Source of the DNA: Neptuniibacter sp.
GTDB lineage: Bacteria > Pseudomonadota > Gammaproteobacteria > Pseudomonadales > Balneatricaceae
NCBI GenBank assembly: GCA_030149405.1
Contig: JASBRM010000164.1
Location: forward strand, 1-5,246
DNA: 5,246 nucleotides
Reading direction: 5' to 3'
Below the pieces are notes generated by a model. The model was not told where the DNA came from. It made no database searches and saw only the letters and a program-made list of their open reading frames with translations. Below, one piece after another: positions 1 to 5,246 of this stretch; the stretch's first letter is position 1, and every line of letters starts with the position of its first letter. The translations under genes and the position numbers were made by a program.

Positions 1-777
1 GTCTATCTCGATGCGGATGAGCTGGGGGAAATCCTGCTTCCTAAAAGCTCTTGTCCCGATAATCTCGCAGTGGGTCATCCAGTCCGGGTGTTTATCTATC
101 TGGATTCTGAAGATCAGTTAATTGCCACCACAGAAAAACCTTATGCGATTGTTGGTGAGTTCGCCATGCTTAAGGTGTCCGCGGTTAACAAGACCGGCGC
201 CTTTATGGATTGGGGTTTATCGAAGGATGTATTACTGCCATACAGCGAACAGCGCCAGCGACCTGTAGAAGTGGGTCGTCGTTATCTTGTATATCTCTAC
301 GTTGATCAGCACACCAATCGTATTGTCTGCTCCAGCAAAATTGATAAGTTCCTGGATAAAACAAAGCCTAATTATAAAACGGGCGAGGAAGTTGATCTGG
401 TAATTGCAAACCGAACAGACCTGGGGCAGAAAGCGATCGTCAATGGTGAGCACTGGGGCATGCTGTTTAAAAGCGATCTACTGAAAACGGTTTACCCGGG
501 ACAACGTATCACGGGTTACATTAAAGAAGTTCGCCCTGATGGCAAAATAAATCTGTCGATGCAGAAACCCGGCTACGCGAAGGTTGTGGATACAGCTGGG
601 GCTATTCTGGCAATGCTGGAAGAGCAGGACGGTTATATCACCATCAACGATAAATCTTCACCTGATATCATTTTTAAAGCCTTTGGCATCAGTAAGAAAG
701 CCTTCAAAATGGCCGTGGGTGCTTTACTCAAACAAGGCAAGATCAGTATAGAACCGGGTGGGTTACGTCTGAAATAA
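1..777 (+). CDS. cvfB: CvfB-family S1-domain RNA-binding protein, 5' end cut by window
   Basis: The open frame runs in from the left edge (VYLDADELGEILLPK...) and gives 258 visible residues before TAA. A GTG at 70 is therefore an internal valine, not the start. CvfB/YitL proteins are about 280 residues, so roughly 20 N-terminal residues are missing. The visible order fits the family. A partial S1-like barrel occupies residues 1-46. A second barrel lies at about 48-115 (VSAVNKTGAFMDWGLSKDVLLP, a typical S1 strand pattern). A third lies at about 125-191 (ending GYIKEVRPDGKINLSMQ, very S1-like). A winged-helix-like C-terminus covers about 197-258 (DIIFKAFGISKKAFKMAVGALLKQGKI). Known members bind RNA in the cytoplasm and affect virulence-gene or mRNA regulation in Gram-positive bacteria; the role in Gram-negatives is largely unassigned. 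It faces the next gene convergently. Family assignment is firm; the exact RNA target is unknown. Confidence 0.9.
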   Translation, partial: VYLDADELGEILLPKSSCPDNLAVGHPVRVFIYLDSEDQLIATTEKPYAIVGEFAMLKVSAVNKTGAFMDWGLSKDVLLPYSEQRQRPVEVGRRYLVYLYVDQHTNRIVCSSKIDKFLDKTKPNYKTGEEVDLVIANRTDLGQKAIVNGEHWGMLFKSDLLKTVYPGQRITGYIKEVRPDGKINLSMQKPGYAKVVDTAGAILAMLEEQDGYITINDKSSPDIIFKAFGISKKAFKMAVGALLKQGKISIEPGGLRLK

Positions 778-804
778 AAAAGCGGCACATTTGTTGTGCC
801 GCTC
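776..804 (-). terminator. Rho-independent terminator of the peroxiredoxin gene, possibly shared with cvfB
   Basis: A perfect 9-bp inverted repeat (AGCGGCACA at 781-789, TGTGCCGCT at 795-803) encloses a 5-base loop. Read on the minus strand, the stem runs directly into six T residues (complement of 781-776), a classic intrinsic terminator just after the peroxiredoxin stop. Read on the plus strand, the same hairpin follows the cvfB stop closely but is trailed only by CTTCCCTTCT, a weaker U tract. It is therefore strong for the minus-strand gene and probably partial for cvfB. The minus-strand U tract overlaps the cvfB stop codon. Confidence 0.9.
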
Positions 805-816
805 TTCCCTTCTGAC

Positions 817-1551
817 TTACGCTGACAACCATTGTTCCAGTTCGTCAGCTCCGCCAATCAGTTTGCCATCAACAAACACCTGTGGCGTTGTACCTCGCCC
901 TGAGACCGCCTGCAACGAGCTGAAGCTGATACCATGGCTACCCAGCTCAATCTCCTCGTATTTGTAACCACTTTCCTGCAGTGCTGATTTAGCACGGGTA
1001 CAATGAGGGCAACCTGGCTTACTCAAAACCGTTACTCGCTTCGGCAGTTCCGCTTCCGGAGCAATGTAGTTCAGCATAGTGTCGGCATCAGAAACCTGGA
1101 ATGGGTCGCCTGGCAGATCCGGTTCGATAAACATCTTGTCGATCACACCGTCTTTTACCAGCATAGAATAACGCCATGAGCGCTTACCAAAGCCCAGTTC
1201 ATTCTTGTCCACCAACATGCCCATCGCTTCGCTGAAATCACCATTACCATCCGGAATAAAGCGGATATTTTCGGCATGTTGATCTTCAGCCCAGGCGTTC
1301 ATGACAAACGCATCATTCACTGACAAGCAGACAATTTCATCCACACCATTAGCAAATAATACCGGTGCCAGTTCATTGTAACGAGGCAGGTGGGTACTGG
1401 AACATGTAGGAGTGAATGCGCCGGGTAACGCAAAAACTATGACCGTCTTGCCCTTGAAGATCTGGTCGGTAGATACATCGACCCAATCATTACCCTGGCG
1501 TGTGTGGAAAGTAACTTGTGGGACAGTCTGACCTTGGCGATTAGATAACAT
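817..1551 (-). CDS. Hybrid peroxiredoxin 5-glutaredoxin (glutathione-dependent peroxidase)
   Basis: The 244-residue protein joins two redox domains. Residues 1-160 form a Prx5/AhpE-like thioredoxin fold with the peroxidatic motif PGAFTPTC (P43, T47, C50) and the conserved arginine near 124-127 (KRSWRYSM). Residues 171-244 form a glutaredoxin with active site CPHC (C181, C184), the cis-proline motif TTPQVF (P223) and the GSH-binding GGADEL segment. In characterised hybrids such as the Haemophilus influenzae enzyme, C50 reduces H2O2 or alkyl hydroperoxides, and the attached glutaredoxin with glutathione re-reduces it in the cytoplasm. No cysteine lies between residues 76 and 180, so there is no Prx5-type resolving cysteine, which agrees with reliance on the glutaredoxin domain. 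The ATG is supported by AAGAGG 8 bases upstream. The length matches the family. The CHASE-GGDEF-EAL gene lies upstream on the same strand, 119 bp away, so separate transcription is likely. Confidence 0.96.
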   Translation of the reverse strand: MLSNRQGQTVPQVTFHTRQGNDWVDVSTDQIFKGKTVIVFALPGAFTPTCSSTHLPRYNELAPVLFANGVDEIVCLSVNDAFVMNAWAEDQHAENIRFIPDGNGDFSEAMGMLVDKNELGFGKRSWRYSMLVKDGVIDKMFIEPDLPGDPFQVSDADTMLNYIAPEAELPKRVTVLSKPGCPHCTRAKSALQESGYKYEEIELGSHGISFSSLQAVSGRGTTPQVFVDGKLIGGADELEQWLSA

Positions 1552-1559
1552 TCTGAATT

Positions 1560-1565
1560 CCTCTT
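1560..1565 (-). promoter_or_regulatory. Ribosome binding site of the peroxiredoxin-glutaredoxin gene
   Basis: AAGAGG on the minus strand, 8 bases before the ATG at 1551. It supports that start for the full-length hybrid protein. Confidence 0.75.
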
Positions 1566-1602
1566 AATTCAATAAAACGTTGCTTGCGTTGCTGTTGAAG
1601 TA

Positions 1603-1631
1603 ACTATATGCAACCGACATCAATAAGAGAA
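1603..1631 (-). promoter_or_regulatory. Possible promoter for the peroxiredoxin-glutaredoxin gene
   Basis: Within the 119-bp AT-rich gap, the minus strand has TATAGT (1608-1603) as a fair -10 box about 50 bases before the start codon. The hexamer 17 bases further upstream is TTCTCT (1631-1626), a poor -35 box. A weak -35 is common at activator-dependent promoters, so an activator such as OxyR is conceivable, but this is inference. The rest of the gap has an eight-base A run (1639-1646) and no convincing hairpin terminator for the gene upstream. Confidence 0.3.
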
Positions 1632-1670
1632 ATTAAATAAAAAAAATAAACTGATAAATAAAATCTATAA

Positions 1671-3851
1671 CTACTTAGAGCCCAGTTTTAACAATTCAAC
1701 AAACTGGTCATAAGGCATTGGCTTGCCAAGCAGATAACCCTGAACATAGTCACAACCGAACTGCTTCAACATGTCCAGTTGTGCCTCTTCCTCAACACCC
1801 TCAGCAACGACTTTAATGCCAAGCGTTTGTCCCATTTTTATGATCACCTCAACCAGAGTGCGATCTTGGTCATCAACAAGAATATCTTTGATAAAACTTC
1901 TATCGATCTTCAGGTAATCAACTGGATAATTGCGTAAGTAGTTAATAGCTGAGTAGCCCGTTCCAAAGTCATCAATCGAAAAAGCGATCCCTTTGTCACG
2001 CAGTCGATGAATTTTATCAAGCTGACTCTCAGCACCATCCATCAATAAAGACTCTGTTATCTCAAATACCAATTCCTCTGGCCCAATACCAAAATGATTC
2101 AGGACATCCATCCAATTACTGTCTGCATCATTTGGCTGGAACTCAGCAACGGATCTGTTGAGGGAAATATTAATTTCTAAACCCTGATCTTTCATCCTGC
2201 TCAACAGATGACAGCACTCCTCCAGAACCCAGTTACCCAGGGCGACAATTGCCCCCGTCTGCTCAGCAACAGGTATAAAGTGGAAGGGAGAGATAAGCCC
2301 TTTTTCTGGATGATTCCAGCGAATTAACGCCTCACATTTAGGCATGCCTCCACTGTTTAGGTCCATAATCGGCTGAAAAAAGAGTTCAAACTGCCCTTCT
2401 ATAATCCCTTTTAGGATATCGTTATGTACCTGGACATGGCGTTGAACTTCTTTGTTCAACTCGTTATTGAAGAAAGTTATTCTGTTTTTTCCATCTCGCT
2501 TAGCCTGATACATCGCTCTGTCAGCGTTCTGGAGCAGCATATCCATAGTTAAGCCATCATCTGGGAACATCGCCACACCCAGGCTATGGGTCACCGATAA
2601 ATACTGACCATTTATGTAATATGGCTCACCCAGCTCCTTCTTGAGTTTCTCTGCAAGTATTTCTGATTCCGCACCTGAGCCCATATTTTTCAGCACAATG
2701 ATAAATTCATCACCTGCAATTCTGGCTATCAGGTCATCACTGCGGACATTTTGTTTCATTCTCTCCGCAAACAGACAAAGAAGCTCATCCCCAACGTGAT
2801 GCCCCCACTCATCATTCACCTCTTTGAAGTAATCCATATCCAGATAGAACACTGCAAACTGATGCTGATACCTTTGATGATCCTGAATCGCTTGATCCAG
2901 CAATTGAGAGAAATGATAACGGTTGGATAAGCCCGTAAGTACATCGTAGTTAGCCCTGTGATTAGCAGTTTGTATCGCTAAGAGCTTTTCCCGGTAGTTA
3001 GTGACAATAAAGTAGGCTGCCAAAGAGAATAAAACACTTACAACTATGCCTATAAGCCAGAACTTGATTGCCTGCTCATCATTAGCCTGCCAACCCCCAC
3101 TTGGCATGGCGGCTATTTGCCATTCTCCACCAGGAACGGTAATTCGCGTTGTTACTGCATTTTCAGTAAACGTTGAACCTGAGCCATAAAATACTTTCCA
3201 ATCCTGGCTACCATTGTTCTTGTTGCGTATAGCAATATCAAACCCATCAAACCCCTTATTCAAACCGGCACGTTCGAAGAGGATCTGATCATGAAAAACC
3301 CCGGTCAGTATCCCCCACAATGAGTCACTGGAGTCATTAAGAAACACCGGTAACCTGGCAACCAGAGCCGTACCGCCCTGCACTAGATTGATAGGGCCTA
3401 CTACCATCATATCGCGGTTTTCAATGGCTTTTTGCACGGCTGCCCATTGAGCAGGAACCTTACGGTAATCCAATCCCATAGCAGCCTCATTCCCTTTCAT
3501 GGGATGAATCAGATCGATCTTTAGATCGGGAGCGAGTGCGACATGTCGAATACTGGGTCTGGTTTTTTGGTAATGGCTGATCATGCTGGTAATTTCGGCA
3601 TGATCGTAGTGATCGTGAAGCAATATGGTTGCTTCAAGTGCCCTGAGCACCATAGTATCGGTATGAATTTCACCTTCTAAGCGGGCAGCCAGGGTCAGCA
3701 ATTTGATTTGAGCATCTTGCTTTGCTTTTTCAGCAGTTCGCTCAAATTCATACTGAATAAACAGTCCTACTATTGAAAACAACAAACCCAAAATCACCAA
3801 TGCAAAAGCGGATGGCCGGTTTGTGAAAATAAGTAAGAAATGTTTAAACAT
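1671..3851 (-). CDS. Membrane CHASE-GGDEF-EAL protein (bifunctional c-di-GMP cyclase/phosphodiesterase)
   Basis: The 726-residue inner-membrane protein has a short cytoplasmic N-terminus and a first membrane segment at about 14-34. A periplasmic sensor at about 65-250 resembles CHASE (HPMKGNEAAMGLDYR at 116-130). A second membrane segment follows at about 263-285. The GGDEF domain (about 300-460) starts with DVLTGLSNR and has the active site AGDEF (379-383), a tolerated GGDEF variant. The inhibitory site RSDD (370-373) sits exactly five residues before it. The EAL domain (about 475-720) has E507-A-L with IRW, N561, E597/E600, DDFGTGYS (D627, D628), K648, E684 and Q704, so the metal-binding and catalytic residues appear complete. 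Such proteins make c-di-GMP from GTP and/or degrade it to pGpG, steering motility versus biofilm; which activity dominates cannot be read here. The CHASE ligand is unknown. The ATG is preceded by AGGGAG. The gene follows the AstE-like gene after 81 bp on the same strand. Confidence 0.95.
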   Translation of the reverse strand: MFKHFLLIFTNRPSAFALVILGLLFSIVGLFIQYEFERTAEKAKQDAQIKLLTLAARLEGEIHTDTMVLRALEATILLHDHYDHAEITSMISHYQKTRPSIRHVALAPDLKIDLIHPMKGNEAAMGLDYRKVPAQWAAVQKAIENRDMMVVGPINLVQGGTALVARLPVFLNDSSDSLWGILTGVFHDQILFERAGLNKGFDGFDIAIRNKNNGSQDWKVFYGSGSTFTENAVTTRITVPGGEWQIAAMPSGGWQANDEQAIKFWLIGIVVSVLFSLAAYFIVTNYREKLLAIQTANHRANYDVLTGLSNRYHFSQLLDQAIQDHQRYQHQFAVFYLDMDYFKEVNDEWGHHVGDELLCLFAERMKQNVRSDDLIARIAGDEFIIVLKNMGSGAESEILAEKLKKELGEPYYINGQYLSVTHSLGVAMFPDDGLTMDMLLQNADRAMYQAKRDGKNRITFFNNELNKEVQRHVQVHNDILKGIIEGQFELFFQPIMDLNSGGMPKCEALIRWNHPEKGLISPFHFIPVAEQTGAIVALGNWVLEECCHLLSRMKDQGLEINISLNRSVAEFQPNDADSNWMDVLNHFGIGPEELVFEITESLLMDGAESQLDKIHRLRDKGIAFSIDDFGTGYSAINYLRNYPVDYLKIDRSFIKDILVDDQDRTLVEVIIKMGQTLGIKVVAEGVEEEAQLDMLKQFGCDYVQGYLLGKPMPYDQFVELLKLGSK

Positions 3852-3854
3852 AAA

Positions 3855-3869
3855 CTCCCTGATACTCCT
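3855..3869 (-). promoter_or_regulatory. Tandem Shine-Dalgarno sites before the CHASE-GGDEF-EAL gene
   Basis: On the minus strand AGGGAG (3860-3855) lies 3 bases before the ATG at 3851, rather close. AGGAG (3869-3865) lies 13 bases before it, rather far. The first two bases of the near site are the end of an inverted repeat (3859-3866 with 3888-3895), so access to the near site could depend on RNA folding. Confidence 0.5.
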
Positions 3870-3895
3870 ATTGGGGCTGAAGAAAATAGTATCAG
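3859..3895 (-). repeat. 8-bp perfect inverted repeat in the leader of the CHASE-GGDEF-EAL gene
   Basis: CTGATACT at 3859-3866 and AGTATCAG at 3888-3895 are exact reverse complements separated by 21 bases. In minus-strand RNA they could pair into a hairpin. Its 3' arm contains the distal AGGAG in part and touches the near Shine-Dalgarno site. As DNA the two arms could equally be half-sites for a regulator. A further AGTATCA lies at 3945-3951, inside the end of the upstream gene. Confidence 0.55.
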
Positions 3896-3904
3896 TTTTC
3901 AGGT

Positions 3905-3927
3905 GCTTAGAAACCCCTTTTCTAGGC
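3905..3927 (-). repeat. Imperfect hairpin just after the AstE-like gene
   Basis: GCTTAGAAA (3905-3913) pairs with TTTCTAGGC (3919-3927) at eight of nine positions around a 5-base loop. It begins 6 bases beyond the stop of the AstE-like gene. No T tract follows on the minus strand, so it is not a standard intrinsic terminator. It could slow 3' decay or attenuate readthrough into the c-di-GMP gene; that is inference. Confidence 0.4.
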
Positions 3928-3932
3928 TATGA

Positions 3933-4961
3933 TCAAGTGTCCAGAGTATCATGCTCGCTTTCAGCCGTGGCGTATAAAAGGCAATCCCCAACAGCAATAT
4001 CCGGACGTGTTGTAATCATAAATAACTTAAGCGGTTGAGCAGTCAGGAGCTGGTTTCCTTTAACCTCAAAGTACTGATCAAATACGTCAAAACCTTGAGA
4101 ATCTTTGACACTGATACAATCAACACCACGCTTATTGCCTAACCAACCGATCAAAGTCCCTCTTTCCACTTCTCCAAAGTTGAACTTATCCACCTCAGAC
4201 GGCACGGTAAGATCGGTACCAAGAACATATCCTTTGGAATAGGCAATGATACAATCAGGTGCCAGTTCTAAACGTACAGGGTGCCTGTATAGATCAAGGT
4301 GATGCCCATGTTCCAGTTCAAGCAGATTAGAATGGTTCAGGTATTTATCCAGGCCTTTTTCTGCAATAACATCGGCTGCCGAATCCTTTGCTCCTCCACA
4401 CTCAATGGTTACCACCGGACACCTGTGTGTACTCGTTTCCATCAAGGCGCCCAAACGCAAATCAGTAATAATCAACCTTTCTGAAAAAAGCGACACAAGC
4501 GCTTCATGGGAGCTATCTTCAAAAGTAACAACGCCAAAATCCGGGCTATGTCCCGAGGTGTTATGAATATCGATTATGCATTCAGGCTGATATTCCGCAA
4601 AAATTTGTAAAATTTCCTCAGCCAATTGCCCAGGCTCATCACTGTATGGTGGCAGGAAACATCGATTCATATCCCGCTGCCCCGGAAATACACGATGTTT
4701 AAAAAGAGGTTCTATTGTTGCAGCTGGTATAGAAGGAACAAAACAAACTAAATTGCACAGAGGTCTAGCCCCACTCTTAAGCCACTTGTGTAACGCTCGT
4801 ATCCCCGAAGGTTCATTACCATGTAGTAGAGTAACAAGGCCACGGGTAAGGCTTTTATCTGTACCTTCCACAACAATCATTGTCGCTTCAGAGAGCTTCC
4901 GAATAAATTCTTCAGGGCTATTTCCCAATTCCGAGGGAGTAGGATTGATTAACTTTTTCAT
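3933..4961 (-). CDS. Succinylglutamate desuccinylase/aspartoacylase-family zinc hydrolase
   Basis: The 342-residue protein has the M14-type zinc site of the AstE/aspartoacylase family. HGNE (H47, E50) supplies two ligands and DIHNTSG (H133) the third. RDMNRCF (R96, N99, R100) matches the substrate-carboxylate binding motif, and VTIECGG (E187) the general base. The C-terminal part (about 225-342) fits the beta-rich cap domain. The enzymes hydrolyse N-acyl bonds, for example N-succinylglutamate or N-acetylaspartate, in the cytoplasm. No signal peptide is seen. None of astC, astA, astD or astB is in the window, so membership of the arginine succinyltransferase pathway is unsupported and the true substrate is open. 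The ATG at 4961 has AGGA 6 bases upstream and overlaps the stop of the preceding ORF as ATGA, indicating translational coupling. Length is slightly above that of classical AstE (about 320 residues). Confidence 0.9.
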   Translation of the reverse strand: MKKLINPTPSELGNSPEEFIRKLSEATMIVVEGTDKSLTRGLVTLLHGNEPSGIRALHKWLKSGARPLCNLVCFVPSIPAATIEPLFKHRVFPGQRDMNRCFLPPYSDEPGQLAEEILQIFAEYQPECIIDIHNTSGHSPDFGVVTFEDSSHEALVSLFSERLIITDLRLGALMETSTHRCPVVTIECGGAKDSAADVIAEKGLDKYLNHSNLLELEHGHHLDLYRHPVRLELAPDCIIAYSKGYVLGTDLTVPSEVDKFNFGEVERGTLIGWLGNKRGVDCISVKDSQGFDVFDQYFEVKGNQLLTAQPLKLFMITTRPDIAVGDCLLYATAESEHDTLDT

Positions 4962-5224
4962 TTTTCATCCTGACCTGCTACATCTTCCCATTCAGCAACA
5001 GGAATATTCATAGATGAGTATTTCATATAACCTTGCACCATGGCAGTTAAAGCCGCGTGTTCTGACTTTTGTTTTAGCTGCCTATGATATTCCCGTCTTT
5101 GCCAAACGGCCCCAGAGATCTTCTTATCCAGTCTCTGTTTAATCACCCCAAGATACTTCTTCACCTCTGCTTCATCGACTCCTAATTGTTCTACTATAAT
5201 TTCTCTTATTCTTTCAAATGTCAT
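4958..5224 (-). CDS. Small ORF resembling the C-terminal tail of a GCS2-type glutamate-cysteine/carboxylate-amine ligase
   Basis: The 88-residue, charged, soluble-looking product has no membrane segment. From about residue 14 to 80 it reads like the C-terminal end of GCS2-type glutamate-cysteine ligase family proteins: LGVDEAEVKKYLGVIKQRL, then SGAVWQRREY, then a helical stretch and a closing PVAEW, like the usual 'tGa.WQR...Y...PVheW' ending. These ligases are normally 350-500 residues, so this would be only the tail, without the catalytic ATP and metal residues. The ATG has a strong GGAGGT 5 bases upstream. Its own frame has a TAA seven codons upstream, so it cannot extend left in frame. 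All six arginines use AGA, AGG or CGG, unlike the CGT/CGC-rich first gene. It overlaps the AstE-like gene by 4 bases, so the two are co-translated. It may be an independent small protein or the 3' part of a split or frameshifted ligase. The family match is from memory of motifs, not a search. Confidence 0.55.
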   Translation of the reverse strand: MTFERIREIIVEQLGVDEAEVKKYLGVIKQRLDKKISGAVWQRREYHRQLKQKSEHAALTAMVQGYMKYSSMNIPVAEWEDVAGQDEK

Positions 5225-5246
5225 GTTATACCTCCATTGTTACCAA
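5221..5246 (-). CDS. Possible 3' end of an upstream gene, cut by the window edge
   Basis: On the minus strand, one frame entering from the right edge reads G-N-N-G-G-I-T and stops at TGA (5223-5221). This TGA overlaps the ATG of the 88-codon ORF as ATGA, the same arrangement as at 4958-4961. It could be the end of an upstream operon gene or the main part of a ligase gene split by a one-base shift. Seven codons are too few to identify a product or to prove that the frame is coding. Confidence 0.3.
5230..5235 (-). promoter_or_regulatory. Strong Shine-Dalgarno site of the 88-codon ORF
   Basis: GGAGGT on the minus strand, 5 bases before the ATG at 5224. It is the best ribosome binding site in the window and argues that the ATG is a real start. 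The caveat is that GGA GGT would also simply encode Gly-Gly in the frame that overlaps from upstream. Confidence 0.65.

Noticed and set aside
70..777. GTG at 70 as the start of the CvfB-like gene
   Set aside because: The frame is open to the left edge with family-like sequence (YLDADELGEILLPK) and no ribosome binding site precedes 70. The codon is an internal valine.
1578..1592. Direct repeat CGTTGC-TTG-CGTTGC upstream of the peroxiredoxin gene
   Set aside because: Two 6-mers at 9-base spacing lying between the candidate promoter and the ribosome binding site are too short to call an operator.
3823..4038. Plus-strand ORF across the leader of the c-di-GMP gene
   Set aside because: It overlaps two real minus-strand genes and their leader, has no ribosome binding site or recognisable family, and its product is low-quality shadow sequence. 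Other antisense ORFs at 232-453, 633-857, 4299-4484 and 4753-5013 were rejected for the same reasons.
3933..4961. Naming the hydrolase astE
   Set aside because: The family is clear, but there are no ast-pathway neighbours and the operon partner differs, so the specific substrate is not supported.
5150..5224. Acyl carrier protein reading of the 88-codon ORF
   Set aside because: The first 22 residues (MTFERIREIIVEQLGVDEAEVK) look strikingly like an ACP start, but there is no DSL phosphopantetheine-serine motif. The rest (WQRREY ... PVAEW) fits a GCS2-type ligase tail, in which LGVDxxxVxxYL also occurs. An assembly junction from a foreign ACP gene remains a remote possibility.
5224..5246. Programmed -1 frameshift joining the upstream frame to the 88-codon ORF
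   Set aside because: The overlap region (GGTATAACATGA on the minus strand) contains no slippery heptamer of the X XXY YYZ type. Stop-start coupling or an indel explains it better.

Overview
The window looks like ordinary chromosome from a gammaproteobacterium, probably a marine or otherwise free-living one. The grounds are moderate GC content by eye, a hybrid peroxiredoxin-glutaredoxin, a CvfB-type S1 protein and a membrane-bound CHASE-GGDEF-EAL signalling enzyme. This placement rests on gene content and codon style only. No rRNA, tRNA, CRISPR array, insertion sequence or phage gene was seen.

Layout. Positions 1-777 (+) hold the 3' part of a CvfB-like RNA-binding protein whose start lies left of the window. 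It converges on a minus-strand peroxiredoxin-glutaredoxin fusion (817-1551), and the two genes share a GC-rich hairpin terminator in the 39-bp gap. A 119-bp AT-rich intergenic stretch (1552-1670) follows, probably carrying the peroxiredoxin promoter. Next come three more minus-strand genes: the CHASE-GGDEF-EAL protein (1671-3851), an 81-bp leader with two inverted repeats, a zinc-dependent AstE/aspartoacylase-family enzyme (3933-4961), and an 88-codon ORF (4958-5224) overlapping it by an ATGA stop-start.

How the genes relate. The peroxiredoxin fusion is a self-contained glutathione-dependent peroxide defence unit. The CHASE-GGDEF-EAL protein should sense an unknown ligand outside the cytoplasm and change c-di-GMP, with both catalytic sites apparently intact. 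The AstE-like enzyme and the 88-codon ORF are clearly co-translated.

The most interesting part is the right edge. The 88-residue product reads like the C-terminal tail of a GCS2-type glutamate-cysteine (carboxylate-amine) ligase. The reading frame that enters from the right ends in a TGA overlapping its ATG. That fits either a split or frameshifted ligase gene or a tightly coupled gene chain, and the 22 bases visible upstream cannot decide between them. I see no clear sign of a wholly new system inside the window. A small ligase/deacylase cassette extending to the right is the best lead.
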